Source of the DNA: Pelagibacteraceae bacterium AG-345-F21
GTDB taxonomy: Bacteria > Pseudomonadota > Alphaproteobacteria > Pelagibacterales > Pelagibacteraceae
Direction of reading: 5' to 3'
Length of the DNA stretch: 36,635 nucleotides
Assembly: GCA_003281795.1 (NCBI GenBank)
Contig: QCAW01000011.1
Location: 1 to 36,635 of the forward strand
This document shows, piece after piece, positions 16,145-24,569 of this stretch. The translations under genes and the position numbers were made by a program. Under the pieces are notes generated by a model. It made no database searches, was not told where the DNA came from, and saw only the letters and a list, made by a program, of their open reading frames with translations. Within the stretch, counting starts at the first letter, position 1; the number at the start of each line of letters is the position of its first letter.

Positions 16145-17059
16145 ATGAACGATCTAACTTCAGAAATTAAAAAACTAGAAATTGAAACTTTAGATAATTT
16201 AAAAATGTCTAAAGCTAAAAATACTGTACGTGCCTATAAATCTGATTTTAACGATTTTGCATTATTTTGTAATAAACATGGAATGGAAAGCTTGCCAACA
16301 AACCCCAAAATTTTATCTCTTTATTTTACCCATCTTTCAAAAAAATCAAGGTATAGCACTCTTAAAAGACGATTAGCCTCGATTAAGGTAATGCATAAAT
16401 ATAAGGGTCATTATCTGGATACAAAACATCCTATTATAGTCGAAAACCTCTTAGGGATAAAAAGACAGATAGGTATTTATCAAAAAGCTAAAAAACCATT
16501 ATTATTCAATGAGATAAAACAAATAATTAAACAAATTGATGATTTTAAAGGCAATGGATTTAAAAAGTTAAGAGATAAAGCTCTAATTCTAGTAGGTTTT
16601 GCAGGAGGTTTCAGAAGATCAGAATTAGTAGCTATCTTAAAGGATGATGTTGAATTTGTTAATGAGGGGGTCAAAATATTCGTTAAAAAATCAAAATCTG
16701 ATCAATCTGGTGAAGGAATGGTTAAAGCTATACCCTCTTTTAAATTTAAAGAATATTGCCCAGTAGAAAGCTTAAGGATTTGGATGTATGAAAATAGAAA
16801 TGATCTAGTTTTTCCTATTTCAGACAAAAATGTAGCTTTAATTATTAAGAAATATACACAAAAAGCAGGGTTAGATCATAACAAGTATTCTGGTCATAGT
16901 TTGAGATCAGGATTTGCAACCTCTACAGCTGAGTCTGGAGCAAGTGAAAGAAATATTATGGCTATGACGGGACATAAATCAGTTGATATGGTTCGAAGAT
17001 ATATAAAAGAAGCAGACTTATTCAAAAATAATGCATTAAATAAAATTACTGACCAATAG
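16145..17059 (+). CDS. Tyrosine recombinase / integrase
   Basis: This 304-residue phage-integrase-family protein has an N-terminal SAM-like core-binding domain (residues 20-110, SKAKNTVRAYKSDFNDFALF) and a C-terminal catalytic domain. The six expected residues can be placed: Arg157 in GGFRRSEL, a lysine in the KKSKSDQSG hairpin near 184, His251 and Arg254 in GHSLRSGFA, His277 in MTGHKSVDMV and the nucleophile Tyr286 in RRYIKEA. It should cut and rejoin DNA at a short inverted core site. It is distinct from XerC/D in context and lacks an integron-type insertion that I can see. The stop TAG abuts the convergent glycosyltransferase stop with zero spacing. The inverted repeat directly upstream is a candidate core site or operator. 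Confidence 0.92.
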   Translation: MNDLTSEIKKLEIETLDNLKMSKAKNTVRAYKSDFNDFALFCNKHGMESLPTNPKILSLYFTHLSKKSRYSTLKRRLASIKVMHKYKGHYLDTKHPIIVENLLGIKRQIGIYQKAKKPLLFNEIKQIIKQIDDFKGNGFKKLRDKALILVGFAGGFRRSELVAILKDDVEFVNEGVKIFVKKSKSDQSGEGMVKAIPSFKFKEYCPVESLRIWMYENRNDLVFPISDKNVALIIKKYTQKAGLDHNKYSGHSLRSGFATSTAESGASERNIMAMTGHKSVDMVRRYIKEADLFKNNALNKITDQ

Positions 17060-17944
17060 TTAAAGGTTAATTATTTTTTGATAAATATAAACAAGTTTAT
17101 TTAATAAAAGATTACTAAAATAAGAAAAATTTTTATCAGGTTCTTTTAAAGGACCGTCATATTCATAACAATACAATTTTCCATTTTTTGATACGCAACC
17201 TCTTAAATAATACTTAGTAAAAAACTTAATTTTAAAACCCCATTTTTTTAAAAAGATTTTGTCACCTTTGCTTCCAGACTCTGTTTTTATACTTTTATCT
17301 TTAAATTTACGAGTAACAATAGAACCAAAATGATAAACTTTACAATGTTGTAGTCCCTTAAAGATTCTAACACCCAACTTCCATAATTTCATGTTTAAAT
17401 CTGGGTCGGATCCAGTTCCTGGAAAATATTCTTCACTAAAACCACCAACCTTATTCCATGTGTTTTTATGAATTAAGTGAGGAGCCCAAGTAGAACCTTG
17501 AAAATCGTGATAATTAATATTTCGATATTCTTTAAGAAGTTTGATCTCATCGAATGACTCTAAATCACTACCGCAGTCGAGACTTACTTGACCATTTTGA
17601 ACCATAGTGCCAGACAAATAATATAAGTTATTTGGGATTTTTTTAATTTCCTCATAAAAAATAGTATCCCAATCAGGTAAAAAATAAAAATCATCATGGG
17701 CGTACACTATATAATCTCGGGTAGCATTTTTTGCAGCTGTATTAACTCCTTTTGGGATTCCTGAATTAATCTCGGTGTATGTAAATTTAATTTTATTTTC
17801 TTTGAGGTATTTTATAGTTCCATCACTGCCAATGTTAACATGAACTATTATTTCATGATTAAATTTAGAATTTTTTTTAATACTTTCTAAACATATTTTT
17901 AAATAGTTTAAATTATTTAAAGATGGAATTATTATTGAAAACAT
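17060..17944 (-). CDS. Glycosyltransferase family 2
   Basis: This roughly 294-residue GT-A fold transferase begins FSIIIPSLNNLNYLKICLESI, then VNIGSDGTIKYLKENKI, GIPKGVNTAAKNATRDYIVYAHDDFYFLPDW, where HDD is the metal/nucleotide-sugar aspartate motif, and FPGTGSDPDLNMKLWKLGVRIF. It transfers a sugar from a nucleotide donor, probably onto cell-surface polysaccharide. I place the start at ATG 17944, whose first base is the last base of the upstream stop (TAATG), rather than the TTG at 17956 that gives a longer frame; a GGA lies about 8 bases upstream. It is the last gene of the leftward ALDH - GIY-YIG - glycosyltransferase series and converges with the recombinase gene with no gap. Surface polysaccharide genes next to a recombinase fit a hypervariable region. 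Confidence 0.88.
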   Translation of the reverse strand: MFSIIIPSLNNLNYLKICLESIKKNSKFNHEIIVHVNIGSDGTIKYLKENKIKFTYTEINSGIPKGVNTAAKNATRDYIVYAHDDFYFLPDWDTIFYEEIKKIPNNLYYLSGTMVQNGQVSLDCGSDLESFDEIKLLKEYRNINYHDFQGSTWAPHLIHKNTWNKVGGFSEEYFPGTGSDPDLNMKLWKLGVRIFKGLQHCKVYHFGSIVTRKFKDKSIKTESGSKGDKIFLKKWGFKIKFFTKYYLRGCVSKNGKLYCYEYDGPLKEPDKNFSYFSNLLLNKLVYIYQKIINL

Positions 17945-20061
17945 TATTTGTTCCAATAAAATTTCTTTTTATTATTTATATTTAAAGTCTTATTTATGAT
18001 AAATTCAGCAACTAGAGTTGAATTAAAGTATTTAAAATATTTATTTCTTCCATTTTTAGCAATTAAGTTTCTGTACTTATCATCATTACTATATTTTGTT
18101 ATTTTAGAAGCCAGGTCGTTTATACCATCATAAAAAACCATTTCTTTATTTGAAAAAAAATCATTAAATCTTGTATTTATATCGATCATAACCAATAAAC
18201 CATTTCCAATAAGTTGAGCAAATCTATCACTACTATAATATTTAACTGGATTGCCTTGACTTAAATTTAAGCCCATTTTTGACTGGGAGATTGCATTTAT
18301 ATAATTATCAGCCCATACTGGTTGATTTGATTTCATACCGTATAAATCAAATCTAATATTAGGGGTTTTTTTCATTAATCTATCTATAAAATCCTCTCGT
18401 TTATCGAATTTTCCTTGTTTTAAAACTCCGCGATGTACTCCATGACTCATTGCAAAAAACACATCATTATTAAATGATTTATTTTTATAATTTTGAAGTT
18501 TTTCTAAAGACTCATCAACTGGATTAGGTATAAAGTGAATCTTGTGTTTAGAGGGTAAGTTTAATGTTTTTGGATCAGATGTACAAAAACTAGCATCTAC
18601 AACGTCAATATTTCTCAAAAATCTATCTTTATTAAATTTCCACTCGGTGTCCATTCTGTCTAAAAACCATTGAGCAATTTTAATATCTGGGTAGTTTTTT
18701 TTAATCAATACAAGGGTCTCTTTATTAATTAAGTCAGCATGACCCAAAATAATTAAATCTGGAACGAAATTGCTGATTACTTCAATTAATTTATTATTTA
18801 ATTTTTTAGATCCTTTTAAATCATTTAAAGATCTATAGTAACTAACAATATCTCTATCGCTGAACTCTAAAACACTATGATCAAGTCTAATTAAACCATT
18901 GTTTATACGTCTGCCGGTATTGTAAAAAAGTCTTCCATTATGTCTTTCATTGAAGTTTGTTACATGTAAAATTTTTAATTTACCAAATTTTTTATTAGTA
19001 AAAAAATTAATTTTATCTTTTTCTAAAATAACATTTCTATAATGGTCGATTTTATTAGATATGTGTTTATTAGTTAGGTAAAAATTTTGTAAAGATAATT
19101 TTTGAAGATTTTTTCTATATTTTTCTTTTTTAATAAGATTATCAATAGCTTTAAAAACGCTTTTATTGTTTAAATTTCTTATTATAACACCATTTGTTAT
19201 AGTTTCAGGTAACCCGCCCCTATTAGAAATTATTACTGCACATCCTCTGCTTGAAGCCTCTAAACTTGTCCTACCAAATGGTTCTTCCCATCGTGAACAA
19301 ACCACAGCTATACTTGTTTTTTTATAAACATTTAATACTTTTTTATGATTTAAAAAACCTAAAATACTCAAATTTTTATGTACTGCAGTAATTTTTTCTC
19401 TTGCTTCATCACCTATAACAAGTGATTTCCAATTTTTATGTTTATCAAGAATTTTATTAATAGAATTTGCAAATAAGTCATATCCTTTTGCTGTGTTTAA
19501 TTTACCTACAAATGTGATTAATTTTTCTTTCTTTTTTATGTTAACTTTCTCTTTATCAATACTTTGATGTATAACTTGTAGTTTCGATGATTTTTCATAA
19601 AACTTTTCTAAATCTTTTAAAAATCTTCGTTTGGACCATTCACTATTAAATATAATTTTATTGCAAATATTTAAAAGTCTTAAACGTTCAATTTTTTTTT
19701 TTGATCCATTCATTGAAATTGGATCATTATGAAAATATAATACTAATTTAGTCTTAAGATTTTCTAAAAATTTTATGTATATCGGTCTATTATGCACCTC
19801 AATAATATTAGATGGATTTTTTTCCTCTAATTGTATAAATTTTTTAACATATTCCACACTTTGACTTGAAAGAAACTTTTTATTTAAAGGTATATTGGTA
19901 TATTTTAATTTATATCTTTTTTTAAATTTTGTATTACCAAAAACAGTAATTAAATTTTTGTATCTACTTAAATTTGTAACCGAATTTATAAAAATTGATA
20001 CAGCGCCTGGGTACTCTGGGGAAAAATTCTCTTTATAAGGTAAAAGAATTGATATTTTCAT
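17944..20061 (-). CDS. Two-domain glycosyltransferase (GT4 fused to CgeB-like GT)
   Basis: This 705-residue protein carries two GT-B units. The first, residues 1 to about 350, is GT4-like: a start KISILLPYKENFSPEYPGAVS, a donor-binding domain beginning LITFVGKLNTAKGYDLF and the E-x7-E motif WEEPFGRTSLEASSRG. The second starts near residue 366 at KILHVTNFNERHNGRLFYN and resembles CgeB-type transferases: FDRMD-like QWFLDRMDTEW, FIPNPVDESL, FDLYGM and SDRFAQLIGNGLLVMIDI. Such fusions usually add two successive sugars, or keep a donor site and a processing site together. It overlaps the GIY-YIG gene by 4 bases and its stop overlaps the GT2 start by one base. The acceptor and sugars are unknown. 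The protein is cytoplasmic or membrane-associated; no signal or membrane helix was seen. Confidence 0.85.
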   Translation of the reverse strand: MKISILLPYKENFSPEYPGAVSIFINSVTNLSRYKNLITVFGNTKFKKRYKLKYTNIPLNKKFLSSQSVEYVKKFIQLEEKNPSNIIEVHNRPIYIKFLENLKTKLVLYFHNDPISMNGSKKKIERLRLLNICNKIIFNSEWSKRRFLKDLEKFYEKSSKLQVIHQSIDKEKVNIKKKEKLITFVGKLNTAKGYDLFANSINKILDKHKNWKSLVIGDEAREKITAVHKNLSILGFLNHKKVLNVYKKTSIAVVCSRWEEPFGRTSLEASSRGCAVIISNRGGLPETITNGVIIRNLNNKSVFKAIDNLIKKEKYRKNLQKLSLQNFYLTNKHISNKIDHYRNVILEKDKINFFTNKKFGKLKILHVTNFNERHNGRLFYNTGRRINNGLIRLDHSVLEFSDRDIVSYYRSLNDLKGSKKLNNKLIEVISNFVPDLIILGHADLINKETLVLIKKNYPDIKIAQWFLDRMDTEWKFNKDRFLRNIDVVDASFCTSDPKTLNLPSKHKIHFIPNPVDESLEKLQNYKNKSFNNDVFFAMSHGVHRGVLKQGKFDKREDFIDRLMKKTPNIRFDLYGMKSNQPVWADNYINAISQSKMGLNLSQGNPVKYYSSDRFAQLIGNGLLVMIDINTRFNDFFSNKEMVFYDGINDLASKITKYSNDDKYRNLIAKNGRNKYFKYFNSTLVAEFIINKTLNINNKKKFYWNK

Positions 20062-20306
20062 TTATACGTATCTTTAATTTTGTTTCTTAAAGTTTTGTTA
20101 TTCTTTATATAATATTCTCTGGAAATTGCTTTATTTTTTGATAAAAATTTTTCTTTATAAATCAACTTCCATTTTCTCCCTCTTGTAAATTTTGCTCCTT
20201 TTCCACAATTATGAAGTCTGATTCTATTCTGTAATGCTTTTGTATAACCAACATATGTTATTGATTTTTTTTGCAGGGATTTGAGCATATAAACATAATA
20301 GCTCAT
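20058..20306 (-). CDS. GIY-YIG nuclease family protein (small, YhbQ/UPF0213 type)
   Basis: This 82-residue protein is a stand-alone GIY-YIG domain. The first strand YYVYMLKSLQ supplies the GIY-like triplet and TYVGYT the YIG-like triplet. NRIRLHNCGKGAKFTRGRKW carries the conserved arginine and the KGAKxTRxR loop typical of the small family, and SREYYIKN supplies the conserved glutamate. Members are tiny nuclease-fold proteins of mostly unknown function. It begins 5 bases after the aldehyde dehydrogenase stop and overlaps the glycosyltransferase gene by 4 bases, so it is within the operon. A housekeeping role in nucleic-acid repair and a remnant of a homing-type element are both possible; the short length favours the former. 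Confidence 0.88.
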   Translation of the reverse strand: MSYYVYMLKSLQKKSITYVGYTKALQNRIRLHNCGKGAKFTRGRKWKLIYKEKFLSKNKAISREYYIKNNKTLRNKIKDTYK

Positions 20307-20311
20307 TAATT

Positions 20312-21751
20312 TTATTTAACGCCAAGATGAGTATATTTTACATTTAAGTAGTCTTTTATAGCCATTGAACCTCCTTCTCTACCATATCCAGTTTGCTTTA
20401 TTCCTCCGAAAGGAGCCTCTGGTAAAGCCACTACCCCTGTATTAACTGCTACAGTACCTGTCTCCATTAGTTCTGATGCTTTATGAGCTTTTTCAAGATT
20501 ATTAGTGTAAATATAACTTGCTAAACCTAAATCATTATTATTTGCTCTTTTCACCACTTCATCAAAATTTTTAAAAGAAAGTATTGGAACTAATGGACCA
20601 AATGGTTCTTGATTCATAATTGTAAAATCATCCTTAATATCATCAAATATAGTAGGTTCATAAAAATAACCTTTATTAAAACCTGCAGGTTTTTTTCCGC
20701 CACAAAGAATTGTTGCACCTTCATTTTTTGTAGTTTCTACTAAAGACTCAATTTCCTGTAACCTTTTTTTAGTTGTTAATGGACCTAAAATTGTGTTTTT
20801 ATCCATTCCATTTCCAATTTTCAATTTTTTTGTTTTTTCAACCATTAATTTTGTGAAATCATTTTTCTTATTTTCATGAATATAAAAGCGACTTGGAGAA
20901 ATGCAGACTTGACCGTTATTTCTAAACTTAGCAAATATAGCTATATCAGTAACTTTGTCTAAATTAACATCATCAAAAACTATAAAGGGAGAATGTCCAC
21001 TTAGTTCCATTGTTACTCTTTGAACCTTTTCAGCTGCTTTTTTTAAAATTAGTTTACCAACACGAGTAGATCCAGTAATTGAAACTTTTTTTACAATATC
21101 TGAGGAAAGTAATTGATCAGAAATATAAGCAGGATCTCCAGATAACAGATTCACTACACCTGGAGGAACTCCAGCCTCATTACATATATTTACTAATTCC
21201 ATAACTGCACCAGGGGTAATAACGTCTGGTTTTACAATTACAGAACATCCTGCTGACAAAGCAGTCGAAATTTTTCTTGAAGCAAGTGTAATTGGAAAAT
21301 TCCATGGAACTAAAGCCGCTACAACACCAACTGGTTGGTAATAAACATGTATTCTAGTATCAGGCGATCTTCCAAGTAAAGTTTCGCCATAGATTCTTTT
21401 AGCTTCTTCCGAGCTCCATTCAAAAATATCTGCAGCTCCGTTTGATTCTCCAACTCCTTCATTTAAAGGTTTGCCTACTTCTAATGTTAACCATTTAGCA
21501 AGAGTTTCATTTTTTTTTCTTATTAATTCAGAAATTTTTCTTATAATTTTTGATCTTTCCCAGGGTGAAGTATTTTTCCAAATCTCAAAACCTTTTTCAG
21601 CAGACTTGAGACACAAACTAATATCTTCATTATTCGCTTTCGAGGCTTTACCAATTACTTCTTCTGTAGCTGGATTTATTACATTATAAGTTTCACCGCT
21701 AGATGATTTTTGCCATTTACCGTTTATAAATTGACCAAATTTTTCATACAT
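20312..21751 (-). CDS. NAD(P)-dependent aldehyde dehydrogenase (succinate-semialdehyde dehydrogenase-like)
   Basis: This 479-residue ALDH has Glu249 in VTMELSGHSPF and the nucleophile Cys283 in NNGQVCISPSRFY, with PWNFPITLASRKISTALSAGCSVIVKP (cofactor site) and GSTRVGKLI upstream, EPFGPLVPI and the terminal YGREGGSMAIKDYLNVKY. The overall pattern, with MYEKFGQFINGKWQ and a C-terminal PFGGIKQTGYGREG, is closest to the succinate-semialdehyde/glutarate-semialdehyde group, but ALDH substrates cannot be told apart by eye. It oxidises an aldehyde to an acid in the cytoplasm. It sits 42 bases after tRNA-Glu on the same strand, and a GIY-YIG gene follows 5 bases later. It could also consume acetaldehyde made by DMSP breakdown, but it is not in that operon. 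Confidence 0.9.
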   Translation of the reverse strand: MYEKFGQFINGKWQKSSSGETYNVINPATEEVIGKASKANNEDISLCLKSAEKGFEIWKNTSPWERSKIIRKISELIRKKNETLAKWLTLEVGKPLNEGVGESNGAADIFEWSSEEAKRIYGETLLGRSPDTRIHVYYQPVGVVAALVPWNFPITLASRKISTALSAGCSVIVKPDVITPGAVMELVNICNEAGVPPGVVNLLSGDPAYISDQLLSSDIVKKVSITGSTRVGKLILKKAAEKVQRVTMELSGHSPFIVFDDVNLDKVTDIAIFAKFRNNGQVCISPSRFYIHENKKNDFTKLMVEKTKKLKIGNGMDKNTILGPLTTKKRLQEIESLVETTKNEGATILCGGKKPAGFNKGYFYEPTIFDDIKDDFTIMNQEPFGPLVPILSFKNFDEVVKRANNNDLGLASYIYTNNLEKAHKASELMETGTVAVNTGVVALPEAPFGGIKQTGYGREGGSMAIKDYLNVKYTHLGVK

Positions 21752-21793
21752 ATTAATTTACTAAGTTATATTTAAAATGCATCATTTTCAAGA

Positions 21794-21868
21794 TGGCGGT
21801 CCCAAGGGGAATCGAACCCCTCTTTGTTGGATGAAAACCAACTGTCCTAACCGATAGACGATGGGACC
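21794..21868 (-). tRNA. tRNA-Glu (anticodon UUC)
   Basis: Read on the minus strand, GGTCCCA pairs with TGGGACC, followed by discriminator G and an encoded CCA (21794-21796). The anticodon stem GTTGG/CCAAC encloses TTTTCAT, with the TTC anticodon for glutamate. The T arm has GGGGTTCGATTCCCC. The total is 75 nt including CCA. Its first 22 bases are also the last codons and stop of recJ. Confidence 0.97.
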
Positions 21869-23631
21869 TTATTTTTGAGTGTCTTATTAACAGAAATATC
21901 ATCGATAATAAACTCTACATTTGATTGCCCTCTCCATTCATTTAAGGATAGTTTTCCTGCAATATTAAATAGTTTATTATCTTTTTTAAGTAAAAAAGCA
22001 CCTATTTTGTTTTCTACGGCATTAAAAGCTATTGTTTTTATATTTGATCCATCCTCACCCACGAGGATCGATTTAATATGTTTATCCTTAATAATTTTAT
22101 TATTAATAGATTTTACATTCTCAATTATAAATTTTGGTTCAGGGTTTCCAGAGCCAAATGGAGATAAAACATTTACTTTATTGTAAAAATCTAAATTAAT
22201 TGCTGTTATAGAAATTGCACTATCTAATAGTAGAGGCTTATCTTTACTTAAATCTTCGTTAATACTTTTGAATTTACGAAATATAAAACTTTTAAATTTA
22301 TCAATATTTTCTGGCTTAATAGAAAAACCACCAGCCATTTTGTGTCCACCACCTTTTATTAAAATGTTTTTTTGAGTTGCAGAAATAATATTTGATCCAA
22401 TATCAAATCCCATAACCGATCTTGCAGATGCTTTTCCTATTTCATTTTTTATTGAAATAATAATAACAGGTTTGTTATATTTATCTTTCAACCTAGAAGC
22501 AACTATACCAATTACACCTTCATGCCAATTTTTACCACTAAGAATTAATACAGGGTCATTAATAATATTATTGCTCTCTTTTAAAATTTTTTCTAAGACA
22601 TCTTTTTCTAACATTTGTCTTTCTTTATTAAAATTTTCTAACTCAAAAGCTAATTTAAATGCCTCTTTGGGATTAGAATTTAATAATAAATTAGCTCCGT
22701 GAGATGATTTTCCAACTCTGCCTCCAGCATTAATTCTTGGACCTAAAATATAACCAATATGATAAATAGTTGGTTTACTTTCAATTTTACACACATCTAT
22801 TAAAGTTTTTAATCCTAAGTTCTTTCTAGATTTTAATATTTTTAATCCTTGGTGAACTAAGGCTCTATTGAGACCTATCAAAGGAACCACATCACACACT
22901 GTTCCTAATGAAACTAAATCCAAATATTTAATTAAATTAGGTTCATTTAGATTGTTATTTTTAAACCAATTTATAGATCTTAATTCTTTATTAACAGAAA
23001 CTAAAAACATAAATGTTACACCAGCCGCGCATAGATAATTCAAATTTGACTTATCATCGAAACGATTTGGATTAATTATTGAGAAAGCTTTAGGAAGTTT
23101 TATTTCAGACTGGTGATGATCTAGAACAATAACATCAACATTATTTTTTTGTGCATATTCTATAGCATCAAAAGATAATGTCCCGCAGTCTACTGTGAAT
23201 ATAATTTTGATACCTTTTTTTATAAACTTTTGAAAAGCTTCTATTGATGGTCCATAACCCTCTTTTTGTCTATCGGGTATATAAATTTCATATGGTAATT
23301 TTAATTCATCAAAATATTTACCTAGTAAAGCTGTTGATGATGCACCATCAACATCATAATCTCCAAAAATTCCAACTTTTTCTTTATTTTTTATAACATC
23401 TACTGTCCTTATTGAGGATTTTTTCATATCGGTTAAAATTTCAGGGTTTGGTAAGAAATTCTTAATTGTAGGATTTAAAAAACCAGCAATATCTTCTTTT
23501 TTTATTTTTCTTATTGATAAAAGTCTGGAAGTTATTTCGTCTAATGAAAAACTTTCTTTTAAAAATAATATTTCTTGTTGATTATATTTTTTTAAAATCC
23601 ACTCTTTACCACTTATCGAGAGCGATTTCAT
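21847..23631 (-). CDS. recJ: Single-stranded-DNA-specific exonuclease RecJ
   Basis: This 594-residue protein is RecJ, the 5'-3' single-strand exonuclease of recombination and mismatch repair. The DHH-family motifs are in order: GIFGDYDVDGASSTALLGKY, VDCGT, VLDHHQSE then NPNRFDD, LCAAGVTFMFL and LGTVCDVVPLIGLNR; the DHHA1 part has GGGHKMAGGFSI and the OB-fold follows. The natural end appears to be near FIIDDISVN, after which about 14 residues run on and use VPSSIG and TAG encoded inside tRNA-Glu (bases 21847-21868). The gene overlaps glpX by 4 bases at its start (ATGA). See the finding on the shared end. Confidence 0.96.
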   Translation of the reverse strand: MKSLSISGKEWILKKYNQQEILFLKESFSLDEITSRLLSIRKIKKEDIAGFLNPTIKNFLPNPEILTDMKKSSIRTVDVIKNKEKVGIFGDYDVDGASSTALLGKYFDELKLPYEIYIPDRQKEGYGPSIEAFQKFIKKGIKIIFTVDCGTLSFDAIEYAQKNNVDVIVLDHHQSEIKLPKAFSIINPNRFDDKSNLNYLCAAGVTFMFLVSVNKELRSINWFKNNNLNEPNLIKYLDLVSLGTVCDVVPLIGLNRALVHQGLKILKSRKNLGLKTLIDVCKIESKPTIYHIGYILGPRINAGGRVGKSSHGANLLLNSNPKEAFKLAFELENFNKERQMLEKDVLEKILKESNNIINDPVLILSGKNWHEGVIGIVASRLKDKYNKPVIIISIKNEIGKASARSVMGFDIGSNIISATQKNILIKGGGHKMAGGFSIKPENIDKFKSFIFRKFKSINEDLSKDKPLLLDSAISITAINLDFYNKVNVLSPFGSGNPEPKFIIENVKSINNKIIKDKHIKSILVGEDGSNIKTIAFNAVENKIGAFLLKKDNKLFNIAGKLSLNEWRGQSNVEFIIDDISVNKTLKNKVPSSIG

Positions 23632-24569
23632 TTAGTATAGATATTTGTAATAGTCTTATTAATTTTTTGACTTTTATGTAATGCAAAAGTAGACACTTCA
23701 TAATTGTTGTCAGTTTCTCTAACTCCTTTTGCTAAATCTCCTGAGGTAACACCAGAAGCACAAAAGATTACATCACCTTTTACCATGTCATCAATGTTAT
23801 ATTTCTTTGTAAAATCTTTAATTCCCAATTTTTCTGCTCTTATTTTTTCATTATCATCTAAAACTAGACGACCTTGTATTTGACCTCCATAACATGATAA
23901 AGCCGAAGCAGCCAAAACACCTTCAGGCCCACCTCCTGTGCTGTAATAAATGTCGTTTTTTGCATTTTCACCTATTACACTTAATACTCCTGCTATATCT
24001 CCATCACTAATAAAATTAATTTTAACCTCCATTTTTATTAATTCTTTAACTATATGATCGTGTCTAGGTCTCTTAAGAACACAAGCTGTAATCTCTGAAG
24101 TTTTTTTATTTTTTGCTTTCGCTAACAACTCAATATTTTTTCTTACGCCAAAATCTATGTCTATTAAATTTTTTGGCAAATTAGATCCAATAGCAATTTT
24201 TTCCATATATGTATCTGGAGCAGATAGTAAATGTCCTTTATTTGACACAGCTAATACCGAAAAAGCGTTAGGCTGATTATTGGCAGTAAATTTTGTTCCT
24301 TCTAATGGATCTACCGCAATATCTAACTTAGGACCTTTTAAAGTACCTAGTTTTTCACCTATATAAAGCATTGGAGCTTCATCCATTTCACCCTCACCTA
24401 TTACCACAGTCCCTTCCATATCTATTTTATTTAATTCACTTCTCATCGGATCTACGGCACCTTTGTCTGCTGAAATTTTATCTTGTTTACCTATAAATTT
24501 TGATGCTCCAATAGCAGCTTTTTCTGTGGCGTTGATAAATAAATCTAAAAATTTTGAGTCAATTTTCAT
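23628..24569 (-). CDS. glpX: Class II fructose-1,6-bisphosphatase
   Basis: This 313-residue GlpX-type phosphatase has the hallmark metal and phosphate motifs: EKAAIGASKFIGKQDKISAD, GTVVIGEGEMDEAPMLYIGE, VDPLEGTKF and YYSTGGGPEGVLAASALSC. It removes the 1-phosphate of fructose-1,6-bisphosphate in gluconeogenesis, in the cytoplasm, with a divalent metal. I use ATG 24569, which shares its first base with the stop of the homoserine dehydrogenase gene (TGATG); a TTG one codon earlier is the alternative. Hom-glpX-recJ is a gene order seen in alphaproteobacteria, and all three overlap, suggesting one operon. No oddities. Confidence 0.96.
   Translation of the reverse strand: MKIDSKFLDLFINATEKAAIGASKFIGKQDKISADKGAVDPMRSELNKIDMEGTVVIGEGEMDEAPMLYIGEKLGTLKGPKLDIAVDPLEGTKFTANNQPNAFSVLAVSNKGHLLSAPDTYMEKIAIGSNLPKNLIDIDFGVRKNIELLAKAKNKKTSEITACVLKRPRHDHIVKELIKMEVKINFISDGDIAGVLSVIGENAKNDIYYSTGGGPEGVLAASALSCYGGQIQGRLVLDDNEKIRAEKLGIKDFTKKYNIDDMVKGDVIFCASGVTSGDLAKGVRETDNNYEVSTFALHKSQKINKTITNIYTK

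Noticed and set aside
20058-20306. GIY-YIG frame as a homing endonuclease
   Set aside because: It is a complete small domain of the housekeeping type, with no intron or inserted gene around it.
21794-21868. Copy of the tRNA-Glu 3' end in the 14981-15390 gap as an island border
   Set aside because: The best match is about six bases (AGGGGA), which is expected by chance.
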